Positions 49,932 through 63,174 are shown, counted from the first letter of the stretch. The stretch is 64,000 nucleotides of DNA from Argyresthia goedartella (GCA_949825045.1 OX463836.1:15538329-15602328), one strand, 5' to 3'. Made by a program: numbers and translations. The notes: generated by a model not told the origin, from the letters alone.

Positions 49932-51674
49932 TGGCATCCAACGTTACTACGCGGAGAATGCACGCACTACAGCAACAACTAACTGACGCAGAGGAGTTAA
50001 ATCAAAGGCTATTGGAAGAGCGCAATGAAAATGACTTTGAAATAAAAAGCTTGAGAGCCAAGAACTCACAGCTTAGAGAGTGTGTCTACTTTGCGAGAAA
50101 CACACGAGGAGTCGCAAAATGAGATTCAAAGATTGGAAAAACTTGTGGAATCTTTTGACACCCTGCGCACTGACCTTGCTTCTGCTTGTGATCGCAGTAA
50201 ATTCCTCCAATACCAACTCAATGAGGCAAACTTGAAGTTGACTGATATGTGCATAGAAAAAGACTACAATGAATCTCGCCACATTACCTCTATCCAACAA
50301 GAACTAGAAGTAGCCAACCTAAGCACTATTGTTCAAGCCATGCAGAAAAGCAGCAGAAAAATTAAAAAATATTTTAAATTAAATAAATTCATGAAGAAAA
50401 CTAGAGGTAATATAAAAGTACTGAAATTAGCCTTGAAACGGCAATCAAACAGAATATTAAGAATCTCGTTAATGCAAGAGCTCCGGGGAAAAAATGTAGG
50501 TTTACAGTCGGACCTTCAACATGCCCGAGTAGAAATCCAGCATCTACACGACCTGCTAGCAAATACACTACAATGTTATGCCAAAGAGCAAAGTGAGTTA
50601 GCAGAACTCAGAGCCGCGACGTCTGAGTTAGTACAGCTACAACGCCAGAATGCGGAATTGGTGGGCGTTCTAATTGAGAATGAGGAGAATGAGACCAGCA
50701 AGGAGGACGAGCCCACATCACTAACTTTGGTCTCGACCCCCCTCAACGAGAGTGTTGCAGCGTCCACCGCTGCCCCAACCAAAATACAGCGTCGCCGTCG
50801 TCGACGAGGAGACACCTCGCAGCTCAACAGCGCGAGCACCGCGCCGCTCGCTGTCCCTGCTGAGGCGTGTGTCATGCCGCAAGCTGCCCCGAGGGCCGCG
50901 CCGTTCGCCGTTGCGCACGTTGCGACGCTCACTGCCGCGAATGCCGCGCCAACCGCCGCCACGTGCATCAAACCGCACTCCAACACGTGTGTCCCGCCAC
51001 TCACCTCCACTCGTGTACCGCCAGCTACCAAATTATGTGCTCAGAGAAAAACTCTGTTGTTCTCCGACAAAGTAGGTGCAGGATTTGGGACTCTATTACA
51101 TAACCGGCTTAACCAAAAAGTAACGAACATTTGCTGTCCAAATAGTTCATTTGTAGATCTAGTGAAGATGATTAGTCGCGGTATCTATGATGAGTACAGC
51201 ACTATTGTAATTATGGTAGGAAATCATTCAAACATTAGTCGGAATGATTTGAATAAAAGTGTTGAAACACTTCTAGACTTACATAGTAGGATGAAATGCA
51301 AATTTATACTATGCAATTTTCCATATGCCTGTAATTTGACAGAACTACAGAACAAATCTGTGCATAGAATGAATATTCATTTATTTAATTTAACATGTCA
51401 TCACAGCGATGCTATTTTATATTTCGACATGAATAATTTTATTCATAACTTTACTCTGACACGGGATACATTGTACCTGTCTAATAAATATAGAAAATTA
51501 GTAGCTACATTGTTAGCTTATAATATATGCGACGCAGCTATAGTTGGTTTAACTAAGTTCAACTTGACATCAACTTATTTTAAGAGTAATATGACATGCA
51601 CCCCTATTGGGAATTCACCTGTTAATTATACTTTGCATGCAACATTGGAATCTGTTCCAAGTTATTTAAATTAG
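49932..51674 (+). pseudogene. ORF1 of A2 (coiled coil and SGNH-like domain)
   Basis: The first 49 codons (MASNVTTRRMHALQQQLTDA) are in one frame and the rest in another, with a one-base shift at about 50079, after which 530 codons are open. The N-terminal 230 residues are coiled coil (RLEKLVESFDTLRTDLASAC), followed by a basic and Ala/Pro-rich linker (QRRRRRRGDTSQ). The C-terminal 190 residues look like an SGNH/GDSL-type fold, as reported for ORF1 of CR1-like elements: block I TLLFSDKVGAGFG, block III VIMVGNHSN, last block TRDTLYLSNKYRKLVATLL. The serine of GDS is Lys here and the final His is Tyr, so esterase activity is doubtful. Confidence 0.72.
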
Positions 51675-51721
51675 TTCATAAGACAATAGAGGAAATCTCT
51701 AGCATACAAGAGCCACTAAAT

Positions 51722-54586
51722 ATGTCAAAATGTAAGCCCCAGTTAAAGATTGCCCATCAAAACATCCAGGGGCTACCTGGCAAAGAACTTGTATTAGAAT
51801 TATTTCTAAAAAATTCTGACATTGATATTATTTGTGTTACTGAACACTGGTTGAAGGAAAATATGATGTCTTTTAACATAAATAATTACAAAATTGTCAG
51901 TTGTTACAATAGAAAGACTGCTGATAGAGGTGGTTCTTTAATCTTAGTGAAAAATAATATTAAGGTGAAACAACGGAAAGATATTCTTGCACTTACTGTT
52001 GAAAGACAAATAGAGGTATCCTGTGTTGAGTTAGATAGCCATATTATTGTTTGTGTCTACAGGCCACCGAGGGATGAAAAAGGCCATGGCAATTTCGAAA
52101 TATTTGAGAAAATTATGGAGCAAGCCCTCATTAAACTTTGTAATAATAGAAAAAAGTTAATTATTTGTGGCGATCTTAATGTAGATCTGCTTGTAGATAC
52201 AACACTGAAGCGACGATTAATAACTCTGTTCAAATCATATAATTTATGTCATGTATTTCTAGAGCCGACTAGAATTACACTTACCAGCCAAACTTGCTTA
52301 GATAACGTTTTTTGTGACTGTGCGTTCACAAGTAAAAGTGTAATTAACTGCTTACCCTCCGATCACAGTGGTCAAACAGTTTCATTCCCAATTAATATTA
52401 AGGATAAGACTGGTCCATCATTTTATAGGCCTATAACATCCCATAGACTAGAGACATATACGAAAAACTTAGATATAAATTTGCCAGTACCGGATTTTAA
52501 TGAACAGAACCCAAACAAAATCTACTCAGACTTCTTCAACATTATTCAGACAGAATTCAATAAAGTTTTCAAATTAAAAAAAGTCAGTGACTACAACGGT
52601 AAATCTAAATTTTATGACTGGGCAACGTTTGGAATTCGTAAAAGTAGAGTTATCTTGTATGACCTTTATGATCAAAAAACCTATAACTTTGATCGAAAAT
52701 TTCATGACTATGTTAAAAAATATTCCAAAACTTTCAAGTTGGTTTGTAGAACTGCAAAAACTTTACACATTAATAGAAAAATTCAAAATTCAAATAATAG
52801 AATGAAAACAGTTTGGCAAATAATAAACCGCGAAACTGGCAAGGTTATACCAAGGGACAGTGATTTCTGCCTAAAGATAGGTGATGATGTTGTTAAATCC
52901 AACGCTGATGTTGCTCGAGCTTTTGAAACATTCTTCACCAATGTATCCGTACTCACAACGGACCGTCTAAATTCATCTCCATTTGAAGCAGAGACTTTAT
53001 TAAAAAATAACACTAGCGTCAGTAATGTATACTTAAAATTTCATCATGTATATCCCCAGGACGTTGTCAAAACGTTTAAATTACTTAACTTAAAAAATAC
53101 GGAAGACCTGTGGGGTATATCAGTCAAAGTCATTGGTTCAGGAATTCTAGTTATAGCCCCACACTTAGCTTAGATATTCAATAAATGTGTTGACGATGGG
53201 GCTTTTCCAGACCTCATGAAACACAGTAAACTTATACCGCTGTTCAAATCGGGAGATAAGGGCGATCCTTCAAATTTCAGACCAATATCTGTTCTTCCAA
53301 CACTAAGTAAAATATTTGAAAAGATTATACTCAATCAAATGCTCTCACATTTCAACCGTACAAAACAACTCCACGCTAAACAATATGGATTCACTAGGGG
53401 TAAATCGACTACGGATGCAGGTATTACCCTTGTATCTCATATTTATTCTGCATGGGAGGCCGCACAGGATGCTATCGGAATTTTTTGCGACCTGTCGAAG
53501 GCGTTTGATTGTGTTGATCATAATACGCTATTAATTAAATTAAATCATTACGGAGTTAGAAATAAAGCGTTGGATCTACTAAGATCATACCTAAGCAATA
53601 GAATTCAAAAGGCAGAAGTTAACGGCGTAAAATCTGATGGATCGGGTGTTAAAATTGGCGTTCCACAAGGTTCCATATTAGGCCCTTTCTTATTCCTGGT
53701 ATATATTAATGATCTGCCTTTCATGGTGGAGAAGTTAACTGACATAGTGTTGTTTGCTGATGATACTTCAATGGTCTTCAAAATTGAAAGACAAAAAGCA
53801 GATTTTGATGATGTTAATGGTGTATTGTCTTTAACCTTGAATTGGTTCACAGTTAATAATTTATTGTTAAACGCTGGTAAAACCAAGTGTATCAAATTCT
53901 CACTTCCAAATGTCAGGCAAGTTGAGACCAGTTTGGTGTTAGACAACAGCACGTTAGAATTGGTAAATGATACGAAGTTTCTTGGAATAACCATTGATAG
54001 CAAATTGCAGTGGGGACCCCACATAGACAAATTGGCTGGTAAATTAAGTTCTGCGGCTTACGCTGTTAGGAACATCAGACAAAGCACGGATGTGGCTACA
54101 TCTAGGCTAGTATATTTTAGTTACTTTCATAGTGTGATGTCCTATGGTATCTTGTTGTGGGGGAAAGCAGCGGATATTCAAACTATTTTTATTTTACAGA
54201 AAAGAGCTATTCGAGCAATTTATAATTTAAAACGAAAAGACTCCTTAAGAGAGTTTTTTAAAGAAATTGACATACTAACAGTAGCTTGTCAATTTATTTT
54301 CGAAAATATAATGTATGTACGCAAGAACCTTACAACATTTTCCAAACTTAGCTACAGCTGTAATGTTAACCTAAGAAATAATCACAGACTATGTGCGCCC
54401 CGTTTTAGACTCGCCAAGGTTAGCAATTCTTTCAAGGGTCAGTGCATTCTCTACTACAATAAGATACCTCTGGAGATTGTGAAATTGCCATTTGAGCAAT
54501 TTAAAAAGCATTTTAAAGCGACTCTGTCGAAAAAGAGATATTACAATGTTCAAGATTACTTAAATGACAGGTCTGTATGGGGTTAA
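51722..54586 (+). pseudogene. ORF2 of A2 with one stop codon
   Basis: About 954 codons in a single frame, interrupted only by TAG at 53171-53173, where A1 has TAT (Tyr). Endonuclease with HQNIQGLPGKE, CVTEHWLKEN, CGDLNVDLLV, LPSDHSGQTVSF; reverse transcriptase with FRPISVLPTLSKIFEKI, IFCDLSKAFDCVDHN, IGVPQGSILGPFLFLVYIND, LFADDTSMVF; C-terminal domain ending DRSVWG. A Jockey/CR1-superfamily ORF2 with all catalytic motifs. Lies 48 bases after ORF1. The stop falls between endonuclease and reverse transcriptase and separates them. Confidence 0.9.
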
Positions 54587-54845
54587 TCTGGCTCAACACA
54601 GACCTTGCTGTTAATAATTTTGTAATTATTTATTCCTGCTTATTAATCATAACAATTAAATTTTTCATATTTGTATTAGTTAAGCACAACCTATTTTTAA
54701 AAGAGATCTAAAAATAAATCTGTGGGAGTTTCTACGCCCTTCTTCTCCCACAGTGGTCCAATGTAGAGAAGAGGCAAAAAATGACGTTTGCTAAGTATAT
54801 GTAAATATCTACAGTAATAAAGTACTTTGACTATTGACTATTGAC

Positions 54846-57800
54846 ACACATAGGTACGCCTTGTATTGCTTAGCGGTACGCAATCGTGAACTCTTCACCA
54901 TAAACGGTCCTGCAAAATCCGTACCAACACCTGAAAACGGTCTGACCTCATTCACACGATCGGGGGGCAAGTCCCCCATGAGAGGTTGCATCGTGGCAGC
55001 CTTAAGTCGATAACAAGGCATGCACCGAAACACGATGTTCCGTATGGCACGGCGGGCAGATAAGATCCAAAACTCCCGCTGGAGCGTGGCCAACAACGCG
55101 TTACAGCCGGCATGCGCGTTTTTAATATGACGATCAGTCACCAGCAATTCAACTAACTGTCCCCCCTTGGGGAGCAGAAGTGGGTGACGAGCCGAATACG
55201 ACAGATTCGCATTGCGCAATCTTCCTCCTACCCGAAGTAACCCGGTCGAATCAACAAAGGGGTTGAGACGCGCGACGGCTCCCTTCAATTTCGAACGTCC
55301 ACTTCGTATAATCTCCAATTCTGCCCCAAACTTCGAGGACTGTACCAACCGGACCAAATTCAACAGCGACTCGTTTCGCTCTGCCGGAGTCAGAATAGGG
55401 TTCAACGTTCGCTGATCGCGAGGAGTACGACAATTTCGAGCGAATCTCCTAATCGTCCTCCTCCTCCTAGTCCAGCAGAAACCCGGCCTCAGGGTCCTCA
55501 GCCTTCTGGGTAACATGCACGGCCGCTCTGGGGCCATGATCCGAAGATACTACTACATGGCTGTGGGGCCAGTCCGATTCTCTCTTGGCAAGCCAGGGTG
55601 GTCCCCACCACAAATGGTGTCTAACGAGTTCAGGAGCCTGACATCCCCTGGATGCACAATCAGACGGGTTCAATTCTCCTGGTACATGTCTCCAGGTCAG
55701 TGGGACCTCAGACGACACAATCTGGGAGACACGGTTCGCAACAAAAACCTCTAAGTTATGGACCGAAGCCTTCAGCCAGCACAAAACAATCTGGCTGTCC
55801 GTCCAAGCGTACACCGTATCCTCCAAAACCACTGACCCACGCAACACTGTTAGAGTGTGATTCAAAAGTTTGGTCAAAAGAGCAGCCCCGGACAGTTCCA
55901 ATTTTGGAATCGTCATCCTTGTCCGAATAGGCGCTACCTTGCTTTTTGCCAAAACCAAACGCACGTCGACCTCCCCGGTGGAGGTGACGGTTCGCAAATA
56001 AACCGCTGCCGCAAACCCTCGTTCAGAGGCATCACAAAACCCGTGAAGGGTTGCCCTGTAATCCCTAGCAGGGACCAATTTCCTCGGCAGCGATACTACA
56101 TTATTTATGTCCGATAGCGAGGTGAACATTCGCGTCCAATCAGTCAACAAATCACCTGAGAGGTGGGTGTCCCAGGTCAACTGAGCCGCCCATAGCCTTT
56201 GCATAAAACATTTGAGAGCAAAGGTGACTGGAGAAATCCATCCATTCGGGTCGAACGTTCTCGCAATCGTTGACAGTACTGACCGCTTCGTCCAGGCCTT
56301 CGGTGTTTCTAAAACCACCCGATAGGTAAACTCATCATGGACGGGCCGGTACTGAATTCCAAGCACTGACAACATGTTAGGGTTGTCAGGATTCTCAAAA
56401 ACGTGCGGGTCTTGTTGAAACTCATCTGGGAGACCAGCCATCAACTCAGGGGAGTTGGACATCCACTTGCGTAGTTCATAGCCGCCTCGTTCCAGCAATT
56501 GAATGAGCTCGTCACGTCGGTCCAGAGCTTCCTCTACACTGGCTGCCCCTGTGCAGACGTCATCGACGTACAAATCTTGATCCAGGATAGCGGCGGCTCT
56601 AGGATAGCTCACACGGTCACGCGACGCCAACTCCCGCAGGGTACGCATCGCCAAATACGGGCTAGACCGTAACCCATACGTGTTCGTGTTTAACTCATAG
56701 ACCTTGACTGGCTCGGCCGTGGACGCACGCCAAAGTATCAACTGATACCTTCTGTCAGCCGGATGAATTACCGTTTGCCTAAACATCATCCGAATGTCTG
56801 CGACAAATACAATCTGGTGTCTCCGAAAGCTCGTGAGAATATCCGAAATATCACGACTCAACTTGGGTCCCGAATGTAGACACTGATTCAGGGACATCCC
56901 GTTCGAGGTAGGTGCTGACCCATCAAAAACAACTCGAATCTTGCCGGTAGGGGTTCGCAGGACGGCATGGTGTGGAAGGAAACAATGATACTCAGATCTC
57001 CAGTCCACACCCGATACCGACATGTGTCCTAACGACTCATACTCCCTCATGAAATCGACGTATTTTTGTTTAAATACGGCGTCCCTTGACATCCTACGCT
57101 CCATCGACTTCAATCTCGTCTCAGCCATCTTCCTAGATTCTCCTAGTGGCGGTCGATCGGCCCTGAAAGGCAGTCGAGTTACAAAACGACCAGAACGAAG
57201 GCGACCAGTACTATTCTGGTAAAACAACTCGCACTCTTCTTCGTCTGCGTCGACTCGACGAACGGTGGGAGGTTCCTCTATCTCCCAGAAACGTTGGATA
57301 GCGTCTGACAACGCTGAGCCAATAAGTATGCCATCTGACTCGGCAGGCCTAACCATTGGCAATGCCGGACCCATGATCACGTGACCAAACTTAGTATCCA
57401 CAGCAATCAACCCGTCCGGCTGAAGAACTCGCCGATCCGACAACAGAAACCTACCCAGAACGTCTGCTCCCAGTAGCAGGTCGACCGGGGCTGGAGTGTC
57501 AAAATCGGGATCCGCCAACTTGAGTCCTGATGTCAGGAATCGAACGGCCGGATTCAACTTCACCAAGGGGTGTCTGCCCATGACATGCGTCATTACTAAA
57601 GCTTGCACGGATGTTTTTGTCAAAATGTCATAACGTGGAGAGAACGTGATCACCGATTGACCAACTACATTCGTAACCGTAACATCCCCCACGCCCCGTA
57701 TTGATTTATTATACCTATTTACCTTGAGGCCCAACCATTTTGCTAAATCATTCGATACAATGCAGCCCTGAGCTCCAGAATCTAATAGGGCGCGAACGTA

Positions 57801-57896
57801 TGTTGGGTTGCCCGCCAAATCCCAAACAAGCACAGATGCGATCGGTAACACCACCGTCTCCGGTTGGGGGGCAACAAATTGTTGGGCCGCAAATTC
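54846..57896 (-). pseudogene. pol: Protease, reverse transcriptase, RNase H and integrase start of BEL2
   Basis: From the TAG after gag: aspartic protease (RALLDSGAQGCIVSND, LLLGADVLGRFLL), reverse transcriptase (IRVVFDGSAPTSNGMSLNQC, VADIRMMFRQTVIHPADRR, LDQDLYVDDVCTG with the catalytic YVDD), RNase H-like region (GFCDASERGFAAAVYL, WTDSQIVLCW). A TAG at 55467-55469 and a frame change follow, then the integrase zinc domain (DRHIKNAHAG, FRCMPCYRL) and GTDFAGPFMVKSS with the first catalytic Asp, to KAYLCV at 54850, where A2 begins. The first 795 codons are intact. The later stop and shift kill it. Most informative copy for the family. Confidence 0.88.
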
Positions 57897-59611
57897 CTAG
57901 CGAGGGCCCCCGGGGCCCCAATCTGCCTGTAACCGATCAGGTAGGCAGCTATACGCCAGAGGGTCCCATTGTACAAATGGCCTACGCGCCGGTTCCATTG
58001 CCACCCTACGACGCCCCCCGAAGGGGGGTGGGCGTGAATTCAACCGTGGCCGCTCCATGAGCGGGGGAGACATCACATGCGACCGACGAGGACGAGGCGA
58101 CGAGCGGGGCGACAACTGAGGCGGCGTCCGAACCGCACCCGCATAGCTCGAAGGTGTCCCATGCCACCCGCCTGTTACGGCCTGCTCAACACACCCAATG
58201 TCCCGCTGAGTCGGATGCTGAGTCGCAACCGAAAACTCAGGGCCCCCCATGTGATGACCCTGAGTGCGGCCCTGCACCCTGGTACTGCCCTGTGCACGTG
58301 GGGACGTTGGCCCCTGAGTTGCGCTCCGAGTCGCAAACGAATTCTTAGGGCCCCTTGCCGTGTCACCCTGGGTACGGCCCTGTGGTGGCTGTTGGCCGGA
58401 CCGGTTCATGCACAACAGATTGTTGTGGGCCCCACCACAATATCCGCACATTTGTGTGCGCGTGCAGTCCCTAGCCATGTGTGGCCCGAGGCACAGGAAA
58501 CACCAGCCCCGCTGCTTGGCCATCTGGCGCCGTCCCTGAACCCTAAGTTCCCCGAACTTATTGCAATTGGCCACAGCATGGCCAATCTGCCTACAACATG
58601 GGCAGGTCTCACTATGTGGGGTCAATGCACTCACAGTCCCATATGACTGCCGGTTGGTGCGGTCCTTCCTCGTCGGAGGGCCCCTACTCACAGCGCTCCC
58701 GGCAGCTCTCTGTGGCTCCGAAGGATGGGTGACCGTCAACCCCAAATTCTCTGCCCGTCGAGACTCCTCTTCAAAAAATCCGACCAAGTCGGAGAAGGCG
58801 GGCGGGTCCTCGGCCGACCTCCCGTGAGACTGTTCGAAACGAGTCTGCACGTCAGCGGGTAGGCGGGAAAGTACAATGTACAACAGTAAGTACGACCATT
58901 CACCAACCGGAAGTCCAAGATTCTCTAGAGCCTTGGTGACGGACAACAATGGGTCAAAACCTCGGTCTGTATGGCCCCGACCTTGTTCACAACCCGGATG
59001 CTAAACAAACGGTTCAGTTGTGCATCGGCCAACCTCCGTTTGTTGTGGTAACGTCTGACCAACAATTGCCTGGCCGTCTCATAGTTGCCCTCCGTAACTG
59101 TCAAATGAGCGACCAGCTCCCTAGGCTCACCCCTCAATGCTGCCACCAGCTGAGCCATCTTGACAGACTTGGTAATGTCCGATCGCAAGTGCACCAAACT
59201 GTCGAACAGATTGATGAAGCTCATCCATTCACCGGACACGCCGTCAAAGGTAGGCATAGTTATCGCGGGTAACCTGGTCCCCGATCCCTGATGCGGCAGA
59301 GGTGCTTCAATGTCACCACCATGGCTGGACTCGCGCTGTCTACGTATGTCCGCAGCCTTCTGCGTGATAGCAGCTGCCATCTCCATACATTGGTCGACAT
59401 CCCCTATCAACCGTGACAGCCTGTCAGGTGCACAACCATCAACTGATTCCGCCTGCGCGGACAGTTCGAGCACCCTATTGTAACGTTCCTTAACGTCCAT
59501 AGACCGCTCCAATACCACATCATGCCTATCTAAACGGTCTATCAGACCGTGTGCGGAGGAAAACCATCTGAGTTCCTTAGAAACACCGCTCTGGATTTCA
59601 GATAACGACTT
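57897..59611 (-). pseudogene. gag: Gag of BEL2 with lost start and a frameshift
   Basis: Homologous to BEL1 gag throughout: zinc clusters CPCCRQIGHAVANC, CFLCLGPHMARDC, CGYCGGAHNNLLC and one unit of the 36-residue repeat. The start ATG of BEL1 is AAG here (59609-59611), so no canonical start remains. A single base is missing near 58945 (TTTTGACCC where BEL1 has TTTTGAACCC), which shifts the frame. Ends with TAG at 57897-57899, in frame with pol 14 codons before the first pol Met-like codon, exactly as in BEL1. Confidence 0.88.
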
Positions 59612-60239
59612 GATCGGAACGATATTTACTCACAATTTGCAGTAACTCAATTTTATTGGACCCTTCAGTTTATAACCCAAACGAGGGAACCCTAAACTAT
59701 AACTTAAATAATGTTGTTTTCCTTAAACAATAGGAACCGAGTTTTATATCTATATAAATTATGCTTCACTTCTAATATTCTAATCCTGTAAATAACAAGT
59801 TAGTTTCCCTTTATTATTATAACACACACAGATAATAGTCAATATTAGTTCAAGTTATAAATTGCTATACACTTGCTGCACAATAAACTGAAAACAATGT
59901 AATAGCCTGCTATCAATAGATGTAACTACCTATGTTAACCAAAACATTCATTCAATACCATTATGCAAATTTCAATTCACCTACAATGTACCTAATACAA
60001 TGCGTACCTAAGTTGAGTACCTACTATTCTGAGTCACATCTCAGTACAACTGGTCATTTAGGGAAAACTGTAATATCTGTCTGTCTACTTCCAGCAATAG
60101 ACTTATAGCTTACAAATACTACCAATCTATGTGGATATAGGAACAAACAAGTAACCTAACCGCCTAGATACCTACAGATTGATAGTCCCAAGTCGTGCTT
60201 TCCTGAAGCCCTTGACGGCTGCAAATCTCAGGAAACCAC

Positions 60240-60251
60240 GCTCTGATACCA
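60240..60251 (-). other. Primer binding site of BEL2
   Basis: On the element strand TGGTATCAGAGC, three bases after the LTR. One base different from BEL1 (TGGTAGCAGAGC). Confidence 0.7.
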
Positions 60252-60254
60252 AAG

Positions 60255-60406
60255 TGTTCAGGCTTCTCAGCACCTAATGACCTCGTAGGGGCCCATTAGC
60301 TACGAGGTAGCGTGACGATCAGGTGCCAAGAAGTGATGAACGTCGGCGATTCACCGAGCTAAAGTTATGTGGGGTAGATCTAACCTGGTCTGTGCTTCGG
60401 TCCCGT
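60255..60406 (-). repeat. 5' LTR of BEL2, first 152 bases seen
   Basis: Matches 47685-47836 with few differences (CCCATTAGC here, CCCATCAGC there). Broken at TCCCGT and resumed at 63980 (CCGTCAACCTCC), which rebuilds the order seen in the other LTR. Confidence 0.9.
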
Positions 60407-61211
60407 TGTAACGTACTACCTCTTTGACCATATTGGCTACTGGCGGATTAGCCAGATTAAAAGTACAACTATATAAATTCGGAAATTCGGATATGGAATC
60501 TCGTCTGGCAGCTGATTGTTTTTTTTGAGGCAGACATTGTTTGAGCTCTGTAACGTGAGGTTGTATCTTCTGCATCAATAATTTTTAAGTCACGCCTTTA
60601 GTTGCGGCGATGGGCTAGTCCCTTTAGTTCTGTAATGGAGCTGAATGTTTAGTTGCTGTAAAGTGCAGTAGTTTATATGAAACTTCCCTACTATCCCCAA
60701 TCCATGGGTAAGCATTGGTTCGTAGTTAGTCTTTCTTATTTTCGTGTATTTTATACTCTCTATGTATTTCCCTTTTCTATACAGTGTCTATTGGACTGCG
60801 GCACTCTTAGATCCTAATTACCCTAGGGCCCTCGTCGGAAGTCTCCGTGTGGGGAGCCGTCGCCTGATAGCTGGGCGCTGTAGCGCTTTTGTATTCCTAT
60901 CATTCACACTGGTCTCTTTCCAGGGTTCCACGCTGAGGAGTAATATCCTCCTGGCGCTAACGGAGCTCTGAATCGGTTCCACGCCGTGGAGTAATATCCT
61001 CCTGGCGCTACCGCATAATCACTTGTTGACGTCTGGAGAAGTGGACCAGTTGGATTGAGTCTACCAAGGAGCTGAAATCTACAAATTCCCGGCGAGTCCC
61101 TATCCAGCGTTTCAACTATATCACCAATATTCGACTCACGACCCTGTGATTAATAAACGTATCTTGAGCCTGCCAACAATCTCTTTTGGTCAGGTGAGTC
61201 TCACTGTTTCA
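60407..61211 (+). repeat. Left LTR of the non-coding element
   Basis: 805 bp, TGTAACG to TTTCA. Contains an internal imperfect direct repeat (about 60923-60958 and 60977-61012, TAATATCCTCCTGGCGCTA in both) and AATAAA near 61152. The 75-codon frame in it is also in the right LTR and looks fortuitous. Confidence 0.9.
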
Positions 61212-61212
61212 A

Positions 61213-61222
61213 TGGCGCCCGG
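61213..61222 (+). other. Primer binding site of the non-coding element
   Basis: TGGCGCCCGG one base after the LTR. Begins with TGG as a tRNA-complementary site should; the tRNA is not certain. Confidence 0.6.
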
Positions 61223-62432
61223 ATTAAGGGAATATTGGTGATAGAGTTTTATGTCTGGTCAGAGTAGTTAGGCCATAAGAGCGCCGTAGAACGCTAGATT
61301 TCTTTCGTAGCTTGTATATTTTGTTGTTTATTTTTGTCTGACAGGAGTATATTTGATCGTTTATCTGGGTACCTACCTCATTTCTACATTATTTATGGTC
61401 GCAGTCTGACGGCCGTTGTCATATTATAATTGTTGATAAATATTTTCCTCCAAATTCTCAGTACGAAAAATAAATTAATAAATTGTGAAGATTTTAGTAG
61501 GAAACTTTTCGGACTATTAAATAATAAATAAGGTAAGTGTTTAACGGCTGATTTCTCGTACATTTAATCTGTTGTTGACAGTCCTTTATCAATTTCAGCT
61601 GTCAAAACGGTAGATCAATGGCTTGATTTTGTACCAGAAACCGGGCGTTAGTCGTGTACTCTGCTTACTTTCATGTAAATTTGTACAGTTTACTAGATAG
61701 GTAGTAAACATGACGTTTCCTAAAAATACTAACTCTTTAGCGCTTGTACTTGTGCCGAGCGATCTGTGTCTGTCTGAGAGCACCTTCTGTCTGAAGATAG
61801 GCTGCGACAGCGTTCTGTCTTATTCAATAGTAGTTAACGATTCCTTTATGTATGTAATAAGTATTTTGACCCTTGTATTCTAAAAACCATCTATATCTAC
61901 AGCTATGTAAAAGTTCTTTATTGTGTATTGTTACTCTGCAATGTCTGTTACTTTAGCTTATGGCCTCTTGAACTATAATTCTCTACTTTTTTACTCTTTG
62001 TTGTAGAATAGATATTCTACTCTATTATTTTCTGTACCCACTAACGGTGCAGGAAGTCTTGAACACTTGAGGGAGCTGCCCCTCATGGTGTTATTCTGCG
62101 TTACGATAGTAGCTAAGCTATCGGGGCGTTTATGTACTAAGGTTCTTATTTTAGTTCAAGGGATCTTGCTTATTTTTCAACTTCTGACAGTTAGTCTGGG
62201 TGTTTATTTGGCTATAATAATGGCACCCTGTGTGTAAGGCTGTGTTTACACGATGTAAGTGTGAACTCTTGTATGAACTTAGTATGAATTCTGATGTCTG
62301 ATTGTTGGTACGAATGTGTGATGTTTGTATGTAGTTGAGCTAGACTGTTAGTTATATATTTATCTGACATTGTAGATGGCGAGCTTTAGAGAATTTTATC
62401 TTAAGTAGTTAATTTGGTAAGTTAGTTTAGTT
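61223..62432. other. Non-coding interior, left part
   Basis: No gene. AT-rich without long frames. It would carry packaging signals if the element is mobilised in trans. Confidence 0.6.
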
Positions 62433-62436
62433 TAGT

Positions 62437-62471
<35 letters not shown>

Positions 62472-63130
62472 CATACGTGCTTGTGACCTAACAGTTAACA
62501 AAAACCAAATTGACACAAACAGACATTAATTTAGAGTACAAAGAAACAGGTTATAAAGAACACAGACGTTACTTACTTACTTATAACATAGACAAAAAGT
62601 GGCGACTTTTGCGAATCCCGTCAAAGAACACTGGAACAAGTCCACCTCAGTCCTCTCTGATATGACATTAAAGAGAGCGAGCGCCCGCGTCACCGGCGCC
62701 TCCCGCAGCATCGCCGTCCTCGCCAGCGGGATGTGGAACAGCTTGTGCGTCCTCGCCCGGAGGTAGTTGTTCGGCACATAGAGTCCCAACCGTGCCAATA
62801 CTAACGGGTTTTCAAGCATGCCCCGGAACACCTTAAACACATATGTAGCAAGTGCGAGGCCCCTCCTGACTTCCAGCTCATTGTAACCAACCATGCCCAA
62901 AACGAACAGGGTTGGATACATAAGCGGAAAGAAAGGATAGACCCCGTACCGCTTGAGATATAGGTACCTAATAAATCGATTTTGCACTTTCTCCACCATG
63001 ACGCTATATTTTGCTTCATGTGGGTGCCAGATAATTGCACTACTTTCCAGTTTGCTTCTAACCAAAGCATTGTACAAAGCACTTACAGCCTCAATGCTCC
63101 TTAGTATCTTAGTTATGCTAGTTAGTATCT
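62433..63130 (-). mobile_element. 5'-truncated non-LTR fragment D
   Basis: Minus-strand fragment. (TTTA)n at 62433-62471 is its A-rich tail. 62577-63077 is the last 166 residues of a reverse transcriptase C-terminal domain (LVRSKLESSAIIWHPHEAKY, VEKVQNRFIRYLYLKRYG), comparable with the B family end (DRVERVQKRFLYLL). Inserted in the interior of the LTR element. Confidence 0.75.
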
Positions 63131-63174
63131 TAGCGGATTTTATCAGGTAAAATCCTACCCAAACAAGACGGGTA

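Larger units (their letters stand above)
49121..54845 (+). mobile_element. Non-LTR element A2, full length
   Basis: About 5.7 kb inserted in the integrase of BEL2 (BEL2 reads KAYLCV before and VCLSTKAVHLEL after). 5' untranslated region 49121-49931, ORF1 about 49932-51674, ORF2 51722-54586, then the hairpin (54720-54728, 54745-54753), AATAAA and about two and a half TTGACTA units. The only copy here with a 5' end. Two lesions noted: a shift in ORF1 near 50079 and a stop in ORF2 at 53171-53173. Confidence 0.9.

Noticed and set aside
60744..60971. 75-codon frame repeated at 63512-63739
   Set aside because: Lies in the two copies of an LTR; repeated because the LTR is, with no recognisable domain.
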